DNA of 64,000 nucleotides from Thermoproteota archaeon (GCA_029258925.1 JAPDJV010000020.1:62001-126000); one strand, 5' to 3'; positions 26,670-35,379 are shown, counted from the first letter of the stretch. Made by a program: numbers and translations. The notes: generated by a model from the sequence alone, not told the origin.

Positions 26670-26687
26670 CACACTAATAGTAGTGTG
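26670..26687 (-). promoter_or_regulatory. Intercistronic hairpin at the gatD-gatE junction
   Basis: CACACTA (26670-26676) and TAGTGTG (26681-26687) form a perfect 7-bp stem with a 4-nt loop. On the message it contains the gatD stop codon and lies directly before the gatE ribosome-binding region. It could couple translation or set subunit ratio. Confidence 0.45.
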
Positions 26688-28017
26688 ATAATAATGTTCT
26701 AGGATTTATTTCGCCGGCTATGTTAGTGAGCATCAGAGATTTGACTTCGCTTAAATTCCTGGTTTTCGCTAGAACCCACATCAACTTCACTAGGGCCACT
26801 TCAGGTAACATGTCTTCACCCGGTATCACACCCATAGCTAAAAGCTCTCTTCCAGTACTGTACACATTCATGTTTATCCTGCCATAGAGGCATTGAGAAG
26901 TCACAACTACCGGTATCTCCTCCTCTATGGCCCTTCTAATCGATGGGAAAATGCTGTGTGGTACATGACCTAATCCAGTGCCCTCCAGAACTATTCCATG
27001 ATATTTCTTGTCTACCATGTAATCTATGATATCGCCACTCATGCCAGGGTAGATTTTTACTAGACTCACTTTCTCATCGAATTTGTTTTCTAATATTACT
27101 TCTCTATCTCCTCTTCTTGGATTAAATCTTTTATTTAGTATAGTGATTTTCATACCCTCTATTTTAGCTAAGGGAACATCATTGATAGATTTAAATGCAT
27201 CTCTCCTACTCGTATGCATTTTCCTAACCTTTGTACCCCTGTGGGCTAAACAATAAGTGTCACTACTCTCTCCATGCATTACAATAACTACTTCAGCAAA
27301 TGGTGCCCTAGCTGCTACTAATACGGCTGAGATCAAGTTTAATGTAGCATCACTTGAAGGCCTATCGGAGGATCTTTGGGATCCTACCAGAACTACTGGT
27401 ACTGGAAGGTTTCGTAGTGCAAAAGATAGGGCTGCAGCTGAATATGCCATAGTATCTGTTCCATGAGCTATGACAACTCCCATTGAACCCTCTCTTATTT
27501 TTTCAACCACTTTCTCAGCCATGCCAGCCCAGTGATGCGGTTTCATGTCCTCGCTGAATATGCTGTACAGGACTTCTGTTTCTATTTGTGCAATGGAAGT
27601 TATTTCCGGGACAGCCTTGTATAAGTCCTGGCTTGTTAAAGCTGGGTATACTGCTCCAGTACGATAGTCTACCCTACTTGCAATAGTTCCCCCGGTACTA
27701 ATTATGTGAACTCTGGGCAGTCCTAGTGCTGGCTTTGGGACTTCAGGTGAGACGAGGCCTCCTGTGAGCTCTGCTCTCACAGATTTGACCTTAACTATCT
27801 GGGTGTCCTCAGTCACTTTTACTCCTATATTATACCCGTTATCAAGTTTTAATTGTATGTACCCGGGTTTAGCTAATATGGGTCTAGGTAGAAGTATTCC
27901 TTCTACAATGAAGTCTCCTTTAATTACTCTAACTCTATCTCCTATGCTAGCTCCCACCTTTTTAAGTAAACGTTCTCCGAGATCTTGACTACTTTGAGCA
28001 ACCACTACTAACCACAC
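26674..28017 (-). CDS. gatD: Glu-tRNA(Gln) amidotransferase subunit D (asparaginase-like)
   Basis: 447 aa. Releases ammonia from asparagine or glutamine for GatE. N-terminal beta-barrel domain (about 20-90), then a type I asparaginase fold with STGGTIAS near 111 (catalytic Thr) and AHGTDTMAYS near 186. GTG is used at 28017; the GTG at 28005 is an alternative with SD AGGTG. It ends 16 nt before the gatE ATG at 26657. Presence of GatDE implies an archaeal indirect route to Gln-tRNA. Confidence 0.95.
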   Translation of the reverse strand: MWLVVVAQSSQDLGERLLKKVGASIGDRVRVIKGDFIVEGILLPRPILAKPGYIQLKLDNGYNIGVKVTEDTQIVKVKSVRAELTGGLVSPEVPKPALGLPRVHIISTGGTIASRVDYRTGAVYPALTSQDLYKAVPEITSIAQIETEVLYSIFSEDMKPHHWAGMAEKVVEKIREGSMGVVIAHGTDTMAYSAAALSFALRNLPVPVVLVGSQRSSDRPSSDATLNLISAVLVAARAPFAEVVIVMHGESSDTYCLAHRGTKVRKMHTSRRDAFKSINDVPLAKIEGMKITILNKRFNPRRGDREVILENKFDEKVSLVKIYPGMSGDIIDYMVDKKYHGIVLEGTGLGHVPHSIFPSIRRAIEEEIPVVVTSQCLYGRINMNVYSTGRELLAMGVIPGEDMLPEVALVKLMWVLAKTRNLSEVKSLMLTNIAGEINPRTLLSHYY

Positions 28018-28132
28018 CTGAGTTTAATAGAAGGGGGTGGGAATTTAAGATTAATGTATAACCAGTTTAAAAGGCTTTATGAGTAAGTCTAGTTTCAAAA
28101 GTTATTTGTGTGTTAGTATAATTTAAGTAGTG

Positions 28133-28312
28133 TCACCTAAATCTTCTTCTCCTACCCCTATAGACAGGTGTCGTCTGGGGTTTTAGAACTCTCACAACAT
28201 ACTCCTTCCTATTTCTCACTCTAGGTGAAAGATTCTTCTTTGGTCTAGGCGGAATCTTAGGTGTTTGGCTTCTTACCTTCCCAGCTTTTGTAAGCGATCC
28301 GTGAGATGGCAT
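28133..28312 (-). CDS. rps30e: Ribosomal protein S30e
   Basis: 59 aa very basic protein found by direct translation of the minus strand. The N-terminus [20 protein letters not shown], then [14 protein letters not shown] and an arginine-rich end match archaeal/eukaryotic S30e. ATG lies 6 nt after GGTGA; the stop is TGA at 28133-28135. It is easily missed because of its length. It is divergent from nop5 and upstream of gatD on the same strand, 115 nt apart. Confidence 0.93.
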   Translation of the reverse strand: MPSHGSLTKAGKVRSQTPKIPPRPKKNLSPRVRNRKEYVVRVLKPQTTPVYRGRRRRFR

Positions 28313-28438
28313 ATTTCGTCACCTTTTTTCATCATTTCATTCTCCCTAAATAAGCTTATCGGAAATATGTTCCTAGTCGATTTAGATCTCGTATGAGATG
28401 CTTCAAGTTGAAAAGATGGAAAATTGGATACGGCCAGA

Positions 28439-28446
28439 TTTATATA
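28439..28446 (+). promoter_or_regulatory. TATA box for nop5-fibrillarin operon
   Basis: TTTATATA about 63 nt before the nop5 GTG start; predicted transcript start near 28470 and a leader of about 40 nt ending in GGTGGTG. Confidence 0.6.
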
Positions 28447-28508
28447 TGTTGAGATGTGAGGATAATAAGAGGATGATCTAAAGTTAAAGGTAATTGGTGG
28501 TGTAAACT

Positions 28509-29726
28509 GTGATTGCATACTTAGCTGATTATGCTTTCGGCGTCTTCGCTTTTGATGATGAGGGGAACCTTATCGCATATTCCTTGAACCCAAAGGATCC
28601 AGCAAAGTTAGCGGAAATAATAATTAAAATGGAGGAAGGAGAGCTAACCGATGCCCATGTTAAGGTTCTAGAAGAGTTGAAGAAGAAAGGGTATACAACT
28701 ATAGTTGTTGAAGATGAGACGTTAGCTAAGAACTTGGCGAGCGTGGGGTTAAGCGGGAAGGTGGAAGTTAGACATGTGGGTGCAGAGAGAATTAGGAAAA
28801 ATCTCATGGACATTCTTGTGGAACTAGGTTACGTTAAGGATGCTAGTGAAGCATATGAACTACTCCATAAAGCTGGAGTGGAGGCAACTAAGAAGAAGAT
28901 AAAGGAGGCAGCCGAGAAAAGAGACATGCTTGCTGCCCAAGGCATAAGAGCTATTGACGACATAGATAAAGTGATAAACCTGTTTGCAGCTCGAATTAGA
29001 GAATGGTATGGCCTCCACTTCCCCGAATTAGATAATCTATTAAAGGAGCACTTTGATTATATTAGAGTAGTTTACGAGTTGGGCTTAAGAGATAATATGA
29101 GAGTGGAGGAGCTCAGAGAGCTCGGTTTTAGCCAAGGTAAAGCGGAGAGAATCGCAGAGGCGGCTAGAAAGAGTATGGGAGCCAGCATTGCAGAATTCGA
29201 CATTAAACCTATACGGTTGCTAGCCAAAATAACCTTAGACTTATATAAGTTGAGAGACGATATTGCGGAATACATCAGGGTTATTATGAAGGAAGTTGCA
29301 CCTAATATAACAGCATTAGTCGGGGCACTGCTGGGTGCAAGGCTAATATCTTTAGCTGGGGGACTAGATAATCTCGCAAAGCTTCCTGCAAGCACTATTC
29401 AGGTGCTTGGCGCGGAGAAAGCGCTATTTAGAGCCCTCAGAACTGGAGGCAGACCGCCTAAGCACGGGATCATATTTCAATTCCCCGAAATACATAGGGC
29501 ACCAAGATGGCAGAGAGGGAAAATAGCTAGAGCACTAGCAGGTAAGCTTGCTATAGCTGCAAGAGTGGATGCATTCACAGGCCAGTATATAGGAGACGAA
29601 CTTAAGGAGACGTTGATAAAGAGAATCGAGGAGATCAAACAAGTCTATGCAAAGCCTCCGAAGAGAAAAGAAGTTGTGAAGCCTAGAAAGAGGAGAGAGA
29701 AAAGGAGAAGAAGGAGGAAGAAATAG
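28509..29726 (+). CDS. nop5: C/D box RNP scaffold protein Nop5 (Nop56/58)
   Basis: 405 aa core protein of 2'-O-methylation guide RNPs; bridges L7Ae-bound C/D RNA and fibrillarin. N-terminal domain (about 1-115), coiled coil (about 120-240), and the NOP domain with GASLISLAGGLDNLAKLP-like and GTGGRPPKHGIIFQFPEI-like sequence (about 270-330; outlined, not exact), ending in a Lys/Arg tail. GTG start after GGTGGTG. It is followed 42 nt later by fibrillarin, the classic archaeal pair. Confidence 0.96.
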   Translation: MIAYLADYAFGVFAFDDEGNLIAYSLNPKDPAKLAEIIIKMEEGELTDAHVKVLEELKKKGYTTIVVEDETLAKNLASVGLSGKVEVRHVGAERIRKNLMDILVELGYVKDASEAYELLHKAGVEATKKKIKEAAEKRDMLAAQGIRAIDDIDKVINLFAARIREWYGLHFPELDNLLKEHFDYIRVVYELGLRDNMRVEELRELGFSQGKAERIAEAARKSMGASIAEFDIKPIRLLAKITLDLYKLRDDIAEYIRVIMKEVAPNITALVGALLGARLISLAGGLDNLAKLPASTIQVLGAEKALFRALRTGGRPPKHGIIFQFPEIHRAPRWQRGKIARALAGKLAIAARVDAFTGQYIGDELKETLIKRIEEIKQVYAKPPKRKEVVKPRKRREKRRRRRKK

Positions 29727-29768
29727 TTAAAGTTCTAAAACCAGATTACTATTTTAGTGGTGGAAAAC

Positions 29769-30467
29769 ATGGGAGAAGTCAAGATAGTACCTCACGAGAA
29801 ATTTGAGGGAGTTTACGTTGTAGAACTTGAAGATGGAAGCATGAGGCTAGCGACAAGAAACCTGGTACCTGGAACCAGAGTTTATGGAGAGCGCCTCTTC
29901 AGAGTTGGAGAAACCGAGTACAGAGAGTGGAATGCTTATAGAAGTAAGTTGTCTGCGGCAATACTTAAAGGCTTAAGTGATGTGCCCATAGCTAAAGGAC
30001 ATAAAGTCCTATATCTTGGAGCAGCTACAGGTACTACTGCTAGCCACGTCTCGGACATTGTGGGGTATGATGGGAGAGTATACGCTGTAGAATTTGCACC
30101 CAGGGTTATGAGAGAGCTGGTAGCACTATGTGAAATTAGAAGGAATATAATACCCATTCTAGCAGACGCTAGATTCCCGAACAGCTACAGAATAATAGTT
30201 GAGGAAGTTGATGCAATATACTCCGATGTGGCTCAGCCCGAGCAAGCTAAGTTGGTGGCAGATAACGCAGAGTTCTTTTTGAAGAGAGGAGGCTACCTCT
30301 TTTTAGCTATTAAGGCTAGAAGTGTAGATGTGACAATGGAACCCTCAGACGTCTATAAGAGGGAGGTGGATACGCTGAAGAATAGAGGCTTTAAGATAAT
30401 CGATGTAGTGCACTTGGAGCCCTTTGATAAGGATCATGCAATGGTGCTAGCGGTCTATGAAGGTTAA
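29769..30467 (+). CDS. flpA: Fibrillarin-like rRNA/tRNA 2'-O-methyltransferase
   Basis: 232 aa SAM-dependent catalytic subunit of C/D guide RNPs. SAM loop VLYLGAATGTTASHV near 76-90, YAVEFAPR, and the catalytic-region DVAQPEQA near 154. ATG 29769 follows GGTGG by 5 nt; upstream in-frame GTGs are less likely. Operon with nop5. Candidate guide RNAs for this complex are found at 33745-33804, 37079-37151 and 42220-42278. Confidence 0.96.
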   Translation: MGEVKIVPHEKFEGVYVVELEDGSMRLATRNLVPGTRVYGERLFRVGETEYREWNAYRSKLSAAILKGLSDVPIAKGHKVLYLGAATGTTASHVSDIVGYDGRVYAVEFAPRVMRELVALCEIRRNIIPILADARFPNSYRIIVEEVDAIYSDVAQPEQAKLVADNAEFFLKRGGYLFLAIKARSVDVTMEPSDVYKREVDTLKNRGFKIIDVVHLEPFDKDHAMVLAVYEG

Positions 30468-30473
30468 GGTATT

Positions 30474-30992
30474 ATGAACTCCTATTTTAACATCGATAAA
30501 AGCTATAACATGCTTTCAGGAATTGTAGAAAATGAAATACGCAGATTAAGAAAGCTCCTTCCAGAAAAGAAGAAGAGATTATCTGAGCTTCTAGAAGAAG
30601 AAAAACCAAAAATAACTCTATCTAACGGGATAGAAGTCGCTGTTAGTATTGAGGAATTAAAATTCTTAGCGGAAAAATTACCCAAAGCTCTACATAATAA
30701 AGTCCAGGTTCCCATCATAATAATGAAAGATTCAGATTTAGGCAGAGGGGCATACGTAGTATGTGGAAGCATTTTTGAGAAAATGGCAATAGCAAGAATA
30801 TTGGGACTAAATCCTCCCATAGATGGGAAAATGGTCATATATACTCCACACGTAATGCTACTTTTAACAAAACTTAAAACTCTCATTCTACTAATAGTAA
30901 AACCTAGGACAGTAGAAAGAGTTTATACTGGGAAAAACTATAGTGCAAACATGTCTCGGGGAGAATATGAGAGAAGAAACGTTAATTTGTGA
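30474..30992 (+). CDS. UPF0216 (DUF61) family protein
   Basis: 172 aa. NEIRRLRKLLPEKKKRLSEL near the N-terminus and the middle segment VQVPIIIMKDSDLGRGAYVV are the recognisable UPF0216 features. No catalytic assignment is known to me. It starts 6 nt after fibrillarin with AAGGT before the ATG and overlaps the next regulator gene by 26 nt. The genomic context ties it to RNA metabolism, but this is only association. Confidence 0.78.
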   Translation: MNSYFNIDKSYNMLSGIVENEIRRLRKLLPEKKKRLSELLEEEKPKITLSNGIEVAVSIEELKFLAEKLPKALHNKVQVPIIIMKDSDLGRGAYVVCGSIFEKMAIARILGLNPPIDGKMVIYTPHVMLLLTKLKTLILLIVKPRTVERVYTGKNYSANMSRGEYERRNVNL

Positions 30993-31920
30993 AATTGAAG
31001 AGCTCATGAGGGAAGAGGGATTTAAAGTAAATGAGGTTACGTATCCCAGCACTCGTAAAAGAGCCCTAGACCTGATATGTGAGCAAAAGGGCACGCTCGT
31101 AATTATGAAAATATGTAGGGATATAGATAAAATGGAAAAAGAGGAAGCTAACGTACTAAAAGCTCTCTCAGCCTCCTTAAAATCTCAAATGTTTATCGTC
31201 GGACTTGAATCAAAGAAAGGTAGCTTAGAGGACGATGTGGTTTACGAGAGACATGGGGTTCCAGCAGTATCCCCTCAAACGTTAAGAGAACTCGTTAGAG
31301 GATCCAACATCTATATTTATTCTGGTAGAGGCGGATACTATGTTAAGATAGATGGTAAAAAGCTTAGGGCATTTAGAGAGAGTAGAGGTATGTCGATAGG
31401 TGATCTAGCATCACTTTTAGGTGTATCTAGGAAAGCTGTCTACGAGTATGAGAGGGGAGTTATGGCTGCAAGTATTCGGACAGCAACGAAACTGGTGAAA
31501 TTGTTCGGAGAAGAGGTTCTTAAACCGGTCAGAATAGACATATCTTCGTATAATGAGATCACATATCCGGATCCCGACATTAAAATAGAGGAGGAGCTAA
31601 TTTATATAATGATCAAAAAAGGCTTCTTAACAGCCCACATAAAGTACTCACCAATAGACATAGCTGGATCGCTAAAAGACTCTAAGCAGAGAGTAGTATT
31701 TGCAATTAAGCATAAGAAGAGAGAGAAGAATTTAATACTGAAAATAGAGGATTTGTTAAGACTAATAGATGTCCTGAAGGCTGAAGTATATGCTATTGTC
31801 AAGGATTCTTCCGAGGCAAAAAGTATTGGAGACCTGGGTCTGAAGGTATTATGTGAGGGGGAGGCAAAACACTTAGTATCAAACATGGGGATAAAGAACT
31901 ACACCAATAAATCCACTTAA
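30967..31920 (+). CDS. Archaeal HTH transcriptional regulator (COG1395-like)
   Basis: 317 aa. The N-terminal part (about 1-115) resembles a restriction-endonuclease-like fold (LDLICEQKGTLVIMKI). A clear XRE-type helix-turn-helix lies at about 133-165: LRAFRESRGMSIGDLASLLG followed by VSRKAVYEYERG. A second alpha/beta region follows. ATG 30967 lies just after GGGGAGA, inside the end of the UPF0216 gene. Its targets are unknown. Confidence 0.82.
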   Translation: MREETLICEIEELMREEGFKVNEVTYPSTRKRALDLICEQKGTLVIMKICRDIDKMEKEEANVLKALSASLKSQMFIVGLESKKGSLEDDVVYERHGVPAVSPQTLRELVRGSNIYIYSGRGGYYVKIDGKKLRAFRESRGMSIGDLASLLGVSRKAVYEYERGVMAASIRTATKLVKLFGEEVLKPVRIDISSYNEITYPDPDIKIEEELIYIMIKKGFLTAHIKYSPIDIAGSLKDSKQRVVFAIKHKKREKNLILKIEDLLRLIDVLKAEVYAIVKDSSEAKSIGDLGLKVLCEGEAKHLVSNMGIKNYTNKST

Positions 31921-31992
31921 ATGAATAAAATGATTAGTAAGCACTTTCTTAAATCTTAGCAATCTTCTAAATGAAATGCGGTGAACAGTAGA

Positions 31993-32595
31993 ATGGTTAA
32001 AATAGTGTTAACTGGGAGACCTGGAAGTGGGAAAAGCACTGTTCTAAGGAAAATCGTTGACATGCTTAGGAAGAGGGGATATGTAGTTGGGGGGATTTTA
32101 TGTCCAGACGAGAGGGGCCCAGATGGAAGGAGAGTGGGCTTTAGAATAATTGACATAATGCATAATAACATGGGATGGCTTGCAAGTGTGAACCAACCTG
32201 AAGGCCCGAGAATTGGCAAGTATAGGGTTAATGTTAGAGATGCATTGAAGGTAGGTGTTACGGCGTTGCACAACTCATTAAGGGAGGCGGATATTGTTGT
32301 GATCGACGAAGTAGGTCCAATGGAGCTCTTAGTTAGAGACCTCAGAAAAGCGATAATGAAAGCTCTGTCCTCCAGCAAACACGTAATAGCAATTGTTCAC
32401 CACAGGCTGAGGGATTCCGAAATTAAACAAATACTTGTAGACAAAGGATACCATGTTTATAAGGTAACTCCGGAAAATAGGAACTCTCTGCCATCAATAA
32501 TACTTAAGCATGTGGAGGAGGAAATTGGAGGAAATGTTAGAAGAATTAAAACTGAAAATGATTCGAGAAGGCACTACCAGCATCCTCGTACCTGA
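31993..32595 (+). CDS. Nucleoside-triphosphatase, THEP1 family
   Basis: 200 aa P-loop NTPase. Walker A GRPGSGKS at 8-15; Walker B region IVVIDEVGPMEL near 103, typical of THEP1; VHHRLRD further on. ATG 31993 is preferred because the GGTGA ribosome-binding motif overlaps the in-frame GTG at 31981. THEP1 enzymes hydrolyse NTPs broadly in vitro; the cellular function is unclear. The gene end overlaps the Trm1 start by 62 nt. Confidence 0.9.
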   Translation: MVKIVLTGRPGSGKSTVLRKIVDMLRKRGYVVGGILCPDERGPDGRRVGFRIIDIMHNNMGWLASVNQPEGPRIGKYRVNVRDALKVGVTALHNSLREADIVVIDEVGPMELLVRDLRKAIMKALSSSKHVIAIVHHRLRDSEIKQILVDKGYHVYKVTPENRNSLPSIILKHVEEEIGGNVRRIKTENDSRRHYQHPRT

Positions 32596-33709
32596 TCCAA
32601 GCTTTTACTTGAGAGAGGATAAAGTCTATGAGCCAGCATGGGCACCTGTATTCTATAATCCGAGAATGGAGTTCAACAGAGACGTTTCTGTCCTATTTGT
32701 AAAATCATATTTTCAACAAACACCTCTACTAGTAGCAGACCCTCTTGCCGGGACGGGTGTGAGAGGGATAAGAATTGTTAGAGAAGTAGGAGAAGATATA
32801 CACGCATATATCAATGATATAAATCCAATAGCCTCCGAACTCTGCGAAAAAAATGTCGAACTCAACTCCTTAGCTGACAGAATAATAGTTGAAAACTACG
32901 ATGCTAACATGATGTTAAGGCTGCATGCGTTTATGGGCGAGAAATTCGATTACATCGACATAGACCCCTTCGGAAGCCCCATTCCCTTCATAGACTCAGC
33001 TATTTCAGCTGTGAAAGGGGGAGGAGTAGTGGCTTTAACGGCCACTGACACAGCTCCACTTATGGGAGTTTTTCCAGAGGTATGTGCTAGAAGGTATTGG
33101 TCTAAACCTATTAGATCGGGATTTGCGAAAGAATTAGCTGTCAGAATAGTCCTCGCAACGCTGGTTTTGAGAAGTGCCGCTTTAGATATGTGTATAAAAC
33201 CGTTATTAGCTTACTACGCAGACCACTACATAAGGGTGTACATCAGCCTAGAAAGGAGTGCTAGGAAAGCTAGCAAAATGCTGGAAAAATTATCGTATGT
33301 AATTTATAATAAGAATAGTGGCGAATACAGGATTTCAGAAGATCCCTGTCCTCCAGTATCGAGCAAAGACTTTGTGGTAGGAGGACCCTTGTACTCGGGA
33401 TTTCTCGTTGACACCGACTTAGCTAATCGTATGTTAAATAATCTTAAAACCTTGAAATTGGGTACCAAGAATGTTGTAGAGAGATTGCTTAAATTGCTTA
33501 TAGAAGGTGGCACACTTCCCCCACTATACTATAATATTGACGAATTGTGTTCTAAAAAGAAGATAAATGCTCCCCCCATAAACTCTATAATAGCCGAGTT
33601 AAGAAACAAGGGCTATAATGCTTGCAGAGTCTTCTGGGACAGTAAAGGGGTGAAAACTACGGCTCCGTACGAAGAGCTATTGAGGGTAGTGAGTAGGCTC
33701 TCAAGCTAA
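32534..33709 (+). CDS. trm1: tRNA (guanine26-N2)-dimethyltransferase Trm1
   Basis: About 391 aa; dimethylates G26 of many tRNAs. Family features: VPDPSFYL and APVFYNPRMEFNRDVSV near the N-terminus, SAM-binding ADPLAGTGVRGIR near 66, and catalytic DIDPFGSPIPF near 136. ATG 32534 follows GGAGG; it lies within the THEP1 gene. ATGs at 32510 and 32558 are possible alternatives. A conserved N-terminal segment rules out starts after 32558. Confidence 0.93.
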   Translation: MLEELKLKMIREGTTSILVPDPSFYLREDKVYEPAWAPVFYNPRMEFNRDVSVLFVKSYFQQTPLLVADPLAGTGVRGIRIVREVGEDIHAYINDINPIASELCEKNVELNSLADRIIVENYDANMMLRLHAFMGEKFDYIDIDPFGSPIPFIDSAISAVKGGGVVALTATDTAPLMGVFPEVCARRYWSKPIRSGFAKELAVRIVLATLVLRSAALDMCIKPLLAYYADHYIRVYISLERSARKASKMLEKLSYVIYNKNSGEYRISEDPCPPVSSKDFVVGGPLYSGFLVDTDLANRMLNNLKTLKLGTKNVVERLLKLLIEGGTLPPLYYNIDELCSKKKINAPPINSIIAELRNKGYNACRVFWDSKGVKTTAPYEELLRVVSRLSS

Positions 33710-34028
33710 GCCGTCGCCTTCTCTAATATTAAGTTTATTTGGATCTGCTCAGTCCATGGGAGTTCGATCATTTATCATAATCATTAAATGACATCATCAT
33801 TGCATGAAAATATTTAGATGCAGGGGTTTTTAACTATAGCCCTAATGTGTAAAGTTATACGATGAAGTTTAAGAGGGCAGGATTTTTAAAATCTAGTCTA
33901 CGTTATTATTTACAATATTGAGAGAGCTCTGCGCGAAGCTGTATGGGCTCTCTTCTGAGTGCTGAAGTGCATAGGTTAAATCGGAAAACATAATAGAGAA
34001 ATCTGATTAATCATAGAGAGGGGATGCT
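33710..34028. other. 319-nt intergenic region with guide RNA candidate and hairpin
   Basis: Contains the C/D RNA candidate described separately on the minus strand. On the plus strand a TATA-like GATTTTTAAAATC (about 33880-33893) is followed at 33922-33954 by a hairpin AGAGAGC...GCTCTCT with a 19-nt loop. No open frame of interest. The plus-strand promoter may serve the UPF0251 gene at 34029 or a short RNA. Confidence 0.4.
33745..33804 (-). ncRNA. Candidate box C/D guide RNA
   Basis: On the minus strand: C box ATGATGA (33800-33794), D box CTGA (33752-33749), 52 nt apart, flanked by TGC before C and GCA after D, which can form the terminal stem. A TATA-like GTTAAAAAC (33834-33826) sits 26 nt before the predicted start near 33804. 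The antisense segment before the D box (GATCGAACTCCCATGGA) is complementary to a tRNA T-arm-like sequence containing GUUCGAUC. C' and D' boxes are degenerate. Confidence 0.55.
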
Positions 34029-34373
34029 GTGGCCATACATAATCCCTGGAGATGGTGTTGGAGAAGAAGAGGACCAGGAAGGCCTCCAAAACATAGGGTT
34101 ATAGGTTTCTCTCCATCTAAAATTTCGTTTATACCTCATGATGAGAGGGGAAACCCGATAAATAATCCGCCAGTTATAATTGCTCCAGACGAACTGGAGG
34201 CATTGAGACTTGTCTACATGGAGGGTTTGACCCAGGAGGAGGCTGCTGGGAGAATGGGGATTTCCAGAGGAACTCTATGGAGAGCTTTGAATAGTGGTAG
34301 GAGAAAGCTTGTAGAAGCATTGATAGAGAGTAGGCCAATAATAATCGTGCCAGCTAGGTCGGAGAGGCCATAG
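34029..34373 (+). CDS. UPF0251 (DUF134) helix-turn-helix protein
   Basis: 114 aa. After a basic N-terminus (GRPPKHRVIGFSP) comes a sigma70 region 4-like HTH at about 60-100: LEALRLVYMEGLTQEEAAG then MGISRGTLWRALNSGRRKL. This layout is that of the DUF134 family of small DNA-binding proteins. GTG start after GGGGAT. The usual N-terminal PRP...CR segment is altered here. Possible transcription regulator, target unknown. Confidence 0.85.
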   Translation: MAIHNPWRWCWRRRGPGRPPKHRVIGFSPSKISFIPHDERGNPINNPPVIIAPDELEALRLVYMEGLTQEEAAGRMGISRGTLWRALNSGRRKLVEALIESRPIIIVPARSERP

Positions 34374-34451
34374 GATGGCTGAGCAATTATTGGAGTTTAG
34401 AAGCGTGCTCGGGTACTAGAACATAACTTAAGTGTTCTTGGGGGATATTTA

Positions 34452-35321
34452 ATGTATAATTTAAACATTATCTTGAAGGCCATGAACGCGCCTCTAATAT
34501 CTGTTCTCGCATACATAAAACCCGGATGTATCCACAGGTACTCTCTACATAGGCAGATAACGAGTTACTCGAGTTTCGGTATAAGTCAGCTTAGCTCCCT
34601 TATGGAGTGTGCAAATATTGCAGACAAGATTTCAAGAGGTAAAATTGGAGTGGGCGAGGCGAATATAGGTTCTATTATAAGCAAAGCCTTCAAGGATGGG
34701 TTTAAGTGGATTGGAAGACCTCATTACATTCTGGAATCATGTATTCCCGTAACTATAATAACCTTAGCTGCTTATCTTGCAGAACAGAAAGGAGAACTCT
34801 CTTACTCTTCTCTTTCTAAAAACATTAAGACAATACTTAATGCCACGACAACGGTGGATGCCATAGAACTCTATAATGCTTTGAAAGCGCTTGGGTACTC
34901 GGATATCGTGTCGAAGCATGATATTACTATTAGAAAGATAAACACGGAAGATATTACTTTGCGAGACCTATTATACATTTTATCAGAGGACTTTAATGGA
35001 GCAAAATGCATAGTAGACTTTGGCCTCTTAATAAAGACTTCTAAAAATGGAATAGAATATTACAATAAGACGAAAGACCTAAACTCTACAATAGTATACG
35101 TTTTCGCTAAAATAGTAGAGTCCTTAAAACCTAATACCTGGATTCATAAAATGATTGCGAAAGCTGAAAGAGAGGGACTCATGATGAAGAAAAACGGCAG
35201 AAGAATGCTTTTCGCCATAGATAAGGAAGCGTTTAGGAGGGGAGTTACTACTGAAGATCTGATCCCCACTCTCATATCCTCAACGTACGTAATGCTCCTC
35301 GTAGCTAGCGAGCTCACGTGA
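34452..35321 (+). CDS. MdcB/CitG-like triphosphoribosyl-dephospho-CoA synthase family protein
   Basis: 289 aa. The N-terminus LAYIKPGCIHRYSLHRQ resembles the KPG-N-x-x-R segment of CitG/MdcB proteins (COG1767), and the hydrophobic alpha-helical remainder fits that fold. Bacterial members make the prosthetic group precursor of citrate lyase or malonate decarboxylase, yet no such enzyme is encoded nearby. An archaeal role is therefore uncertain; another nucleotide-ribosyl transfer is possible. Confidence 0.6.
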   Translation: MYNLNIILKAMNAPLISVLAYIKPGCIHRYSLHRQITSYSSFGISQLSSLMECANIADKISRGKIGVGEANIGSIISKAFKDGFKWIGRPHYILESCIPVTIITLAAYLAEQKGELSYSSLSKNIKTILNATTTVDAIELYNALKALGYSDIVSKHDITIRKINTEDITLRDLLYILSEDFNGAKCIVDFGLLIKTSKNGIEYYNKTKDLNSTIVYVFAKIVESLKPNTWIHKMIAKAEREGLMMKKNGRRMLFAIDKEAFRRGVTTEDLIPTLISSTYVMLLVASELT

Positions 35322-35346
35322 TTGAAAAATGTCTTGGGCAAGTAGG

Positions 35347-35356
35347 TTTTTATATT
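35347..35356 (+). promoter_or_regulatory. TATA box upstream of hairpin and 35450 gene
   Basis: TTTTTATATT; a transcript start about 26 nt downstream of its centre would fall near 35378-35380, exactly at the base of the perfect inverted repeat at 35380-35409. Confidence 0.55.
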
Positions 35357-35379
35357 GGTTATTCTGTTACCAACTTGTT

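Noticed and set aside
28273-28518. 81-codon minus-strand open frame between S30e and nop5
   Set aside because: Overlaps S30e in another frame and the nop5 promoter; translation has no recognisable features.
33922-33954. Intrinsic terminator for Trm1
   Set aside because: The 7-bp hairpin is more than 200 nt after the gene and is not followed by a T-run; it is better seen as part of a leader or small RNA.
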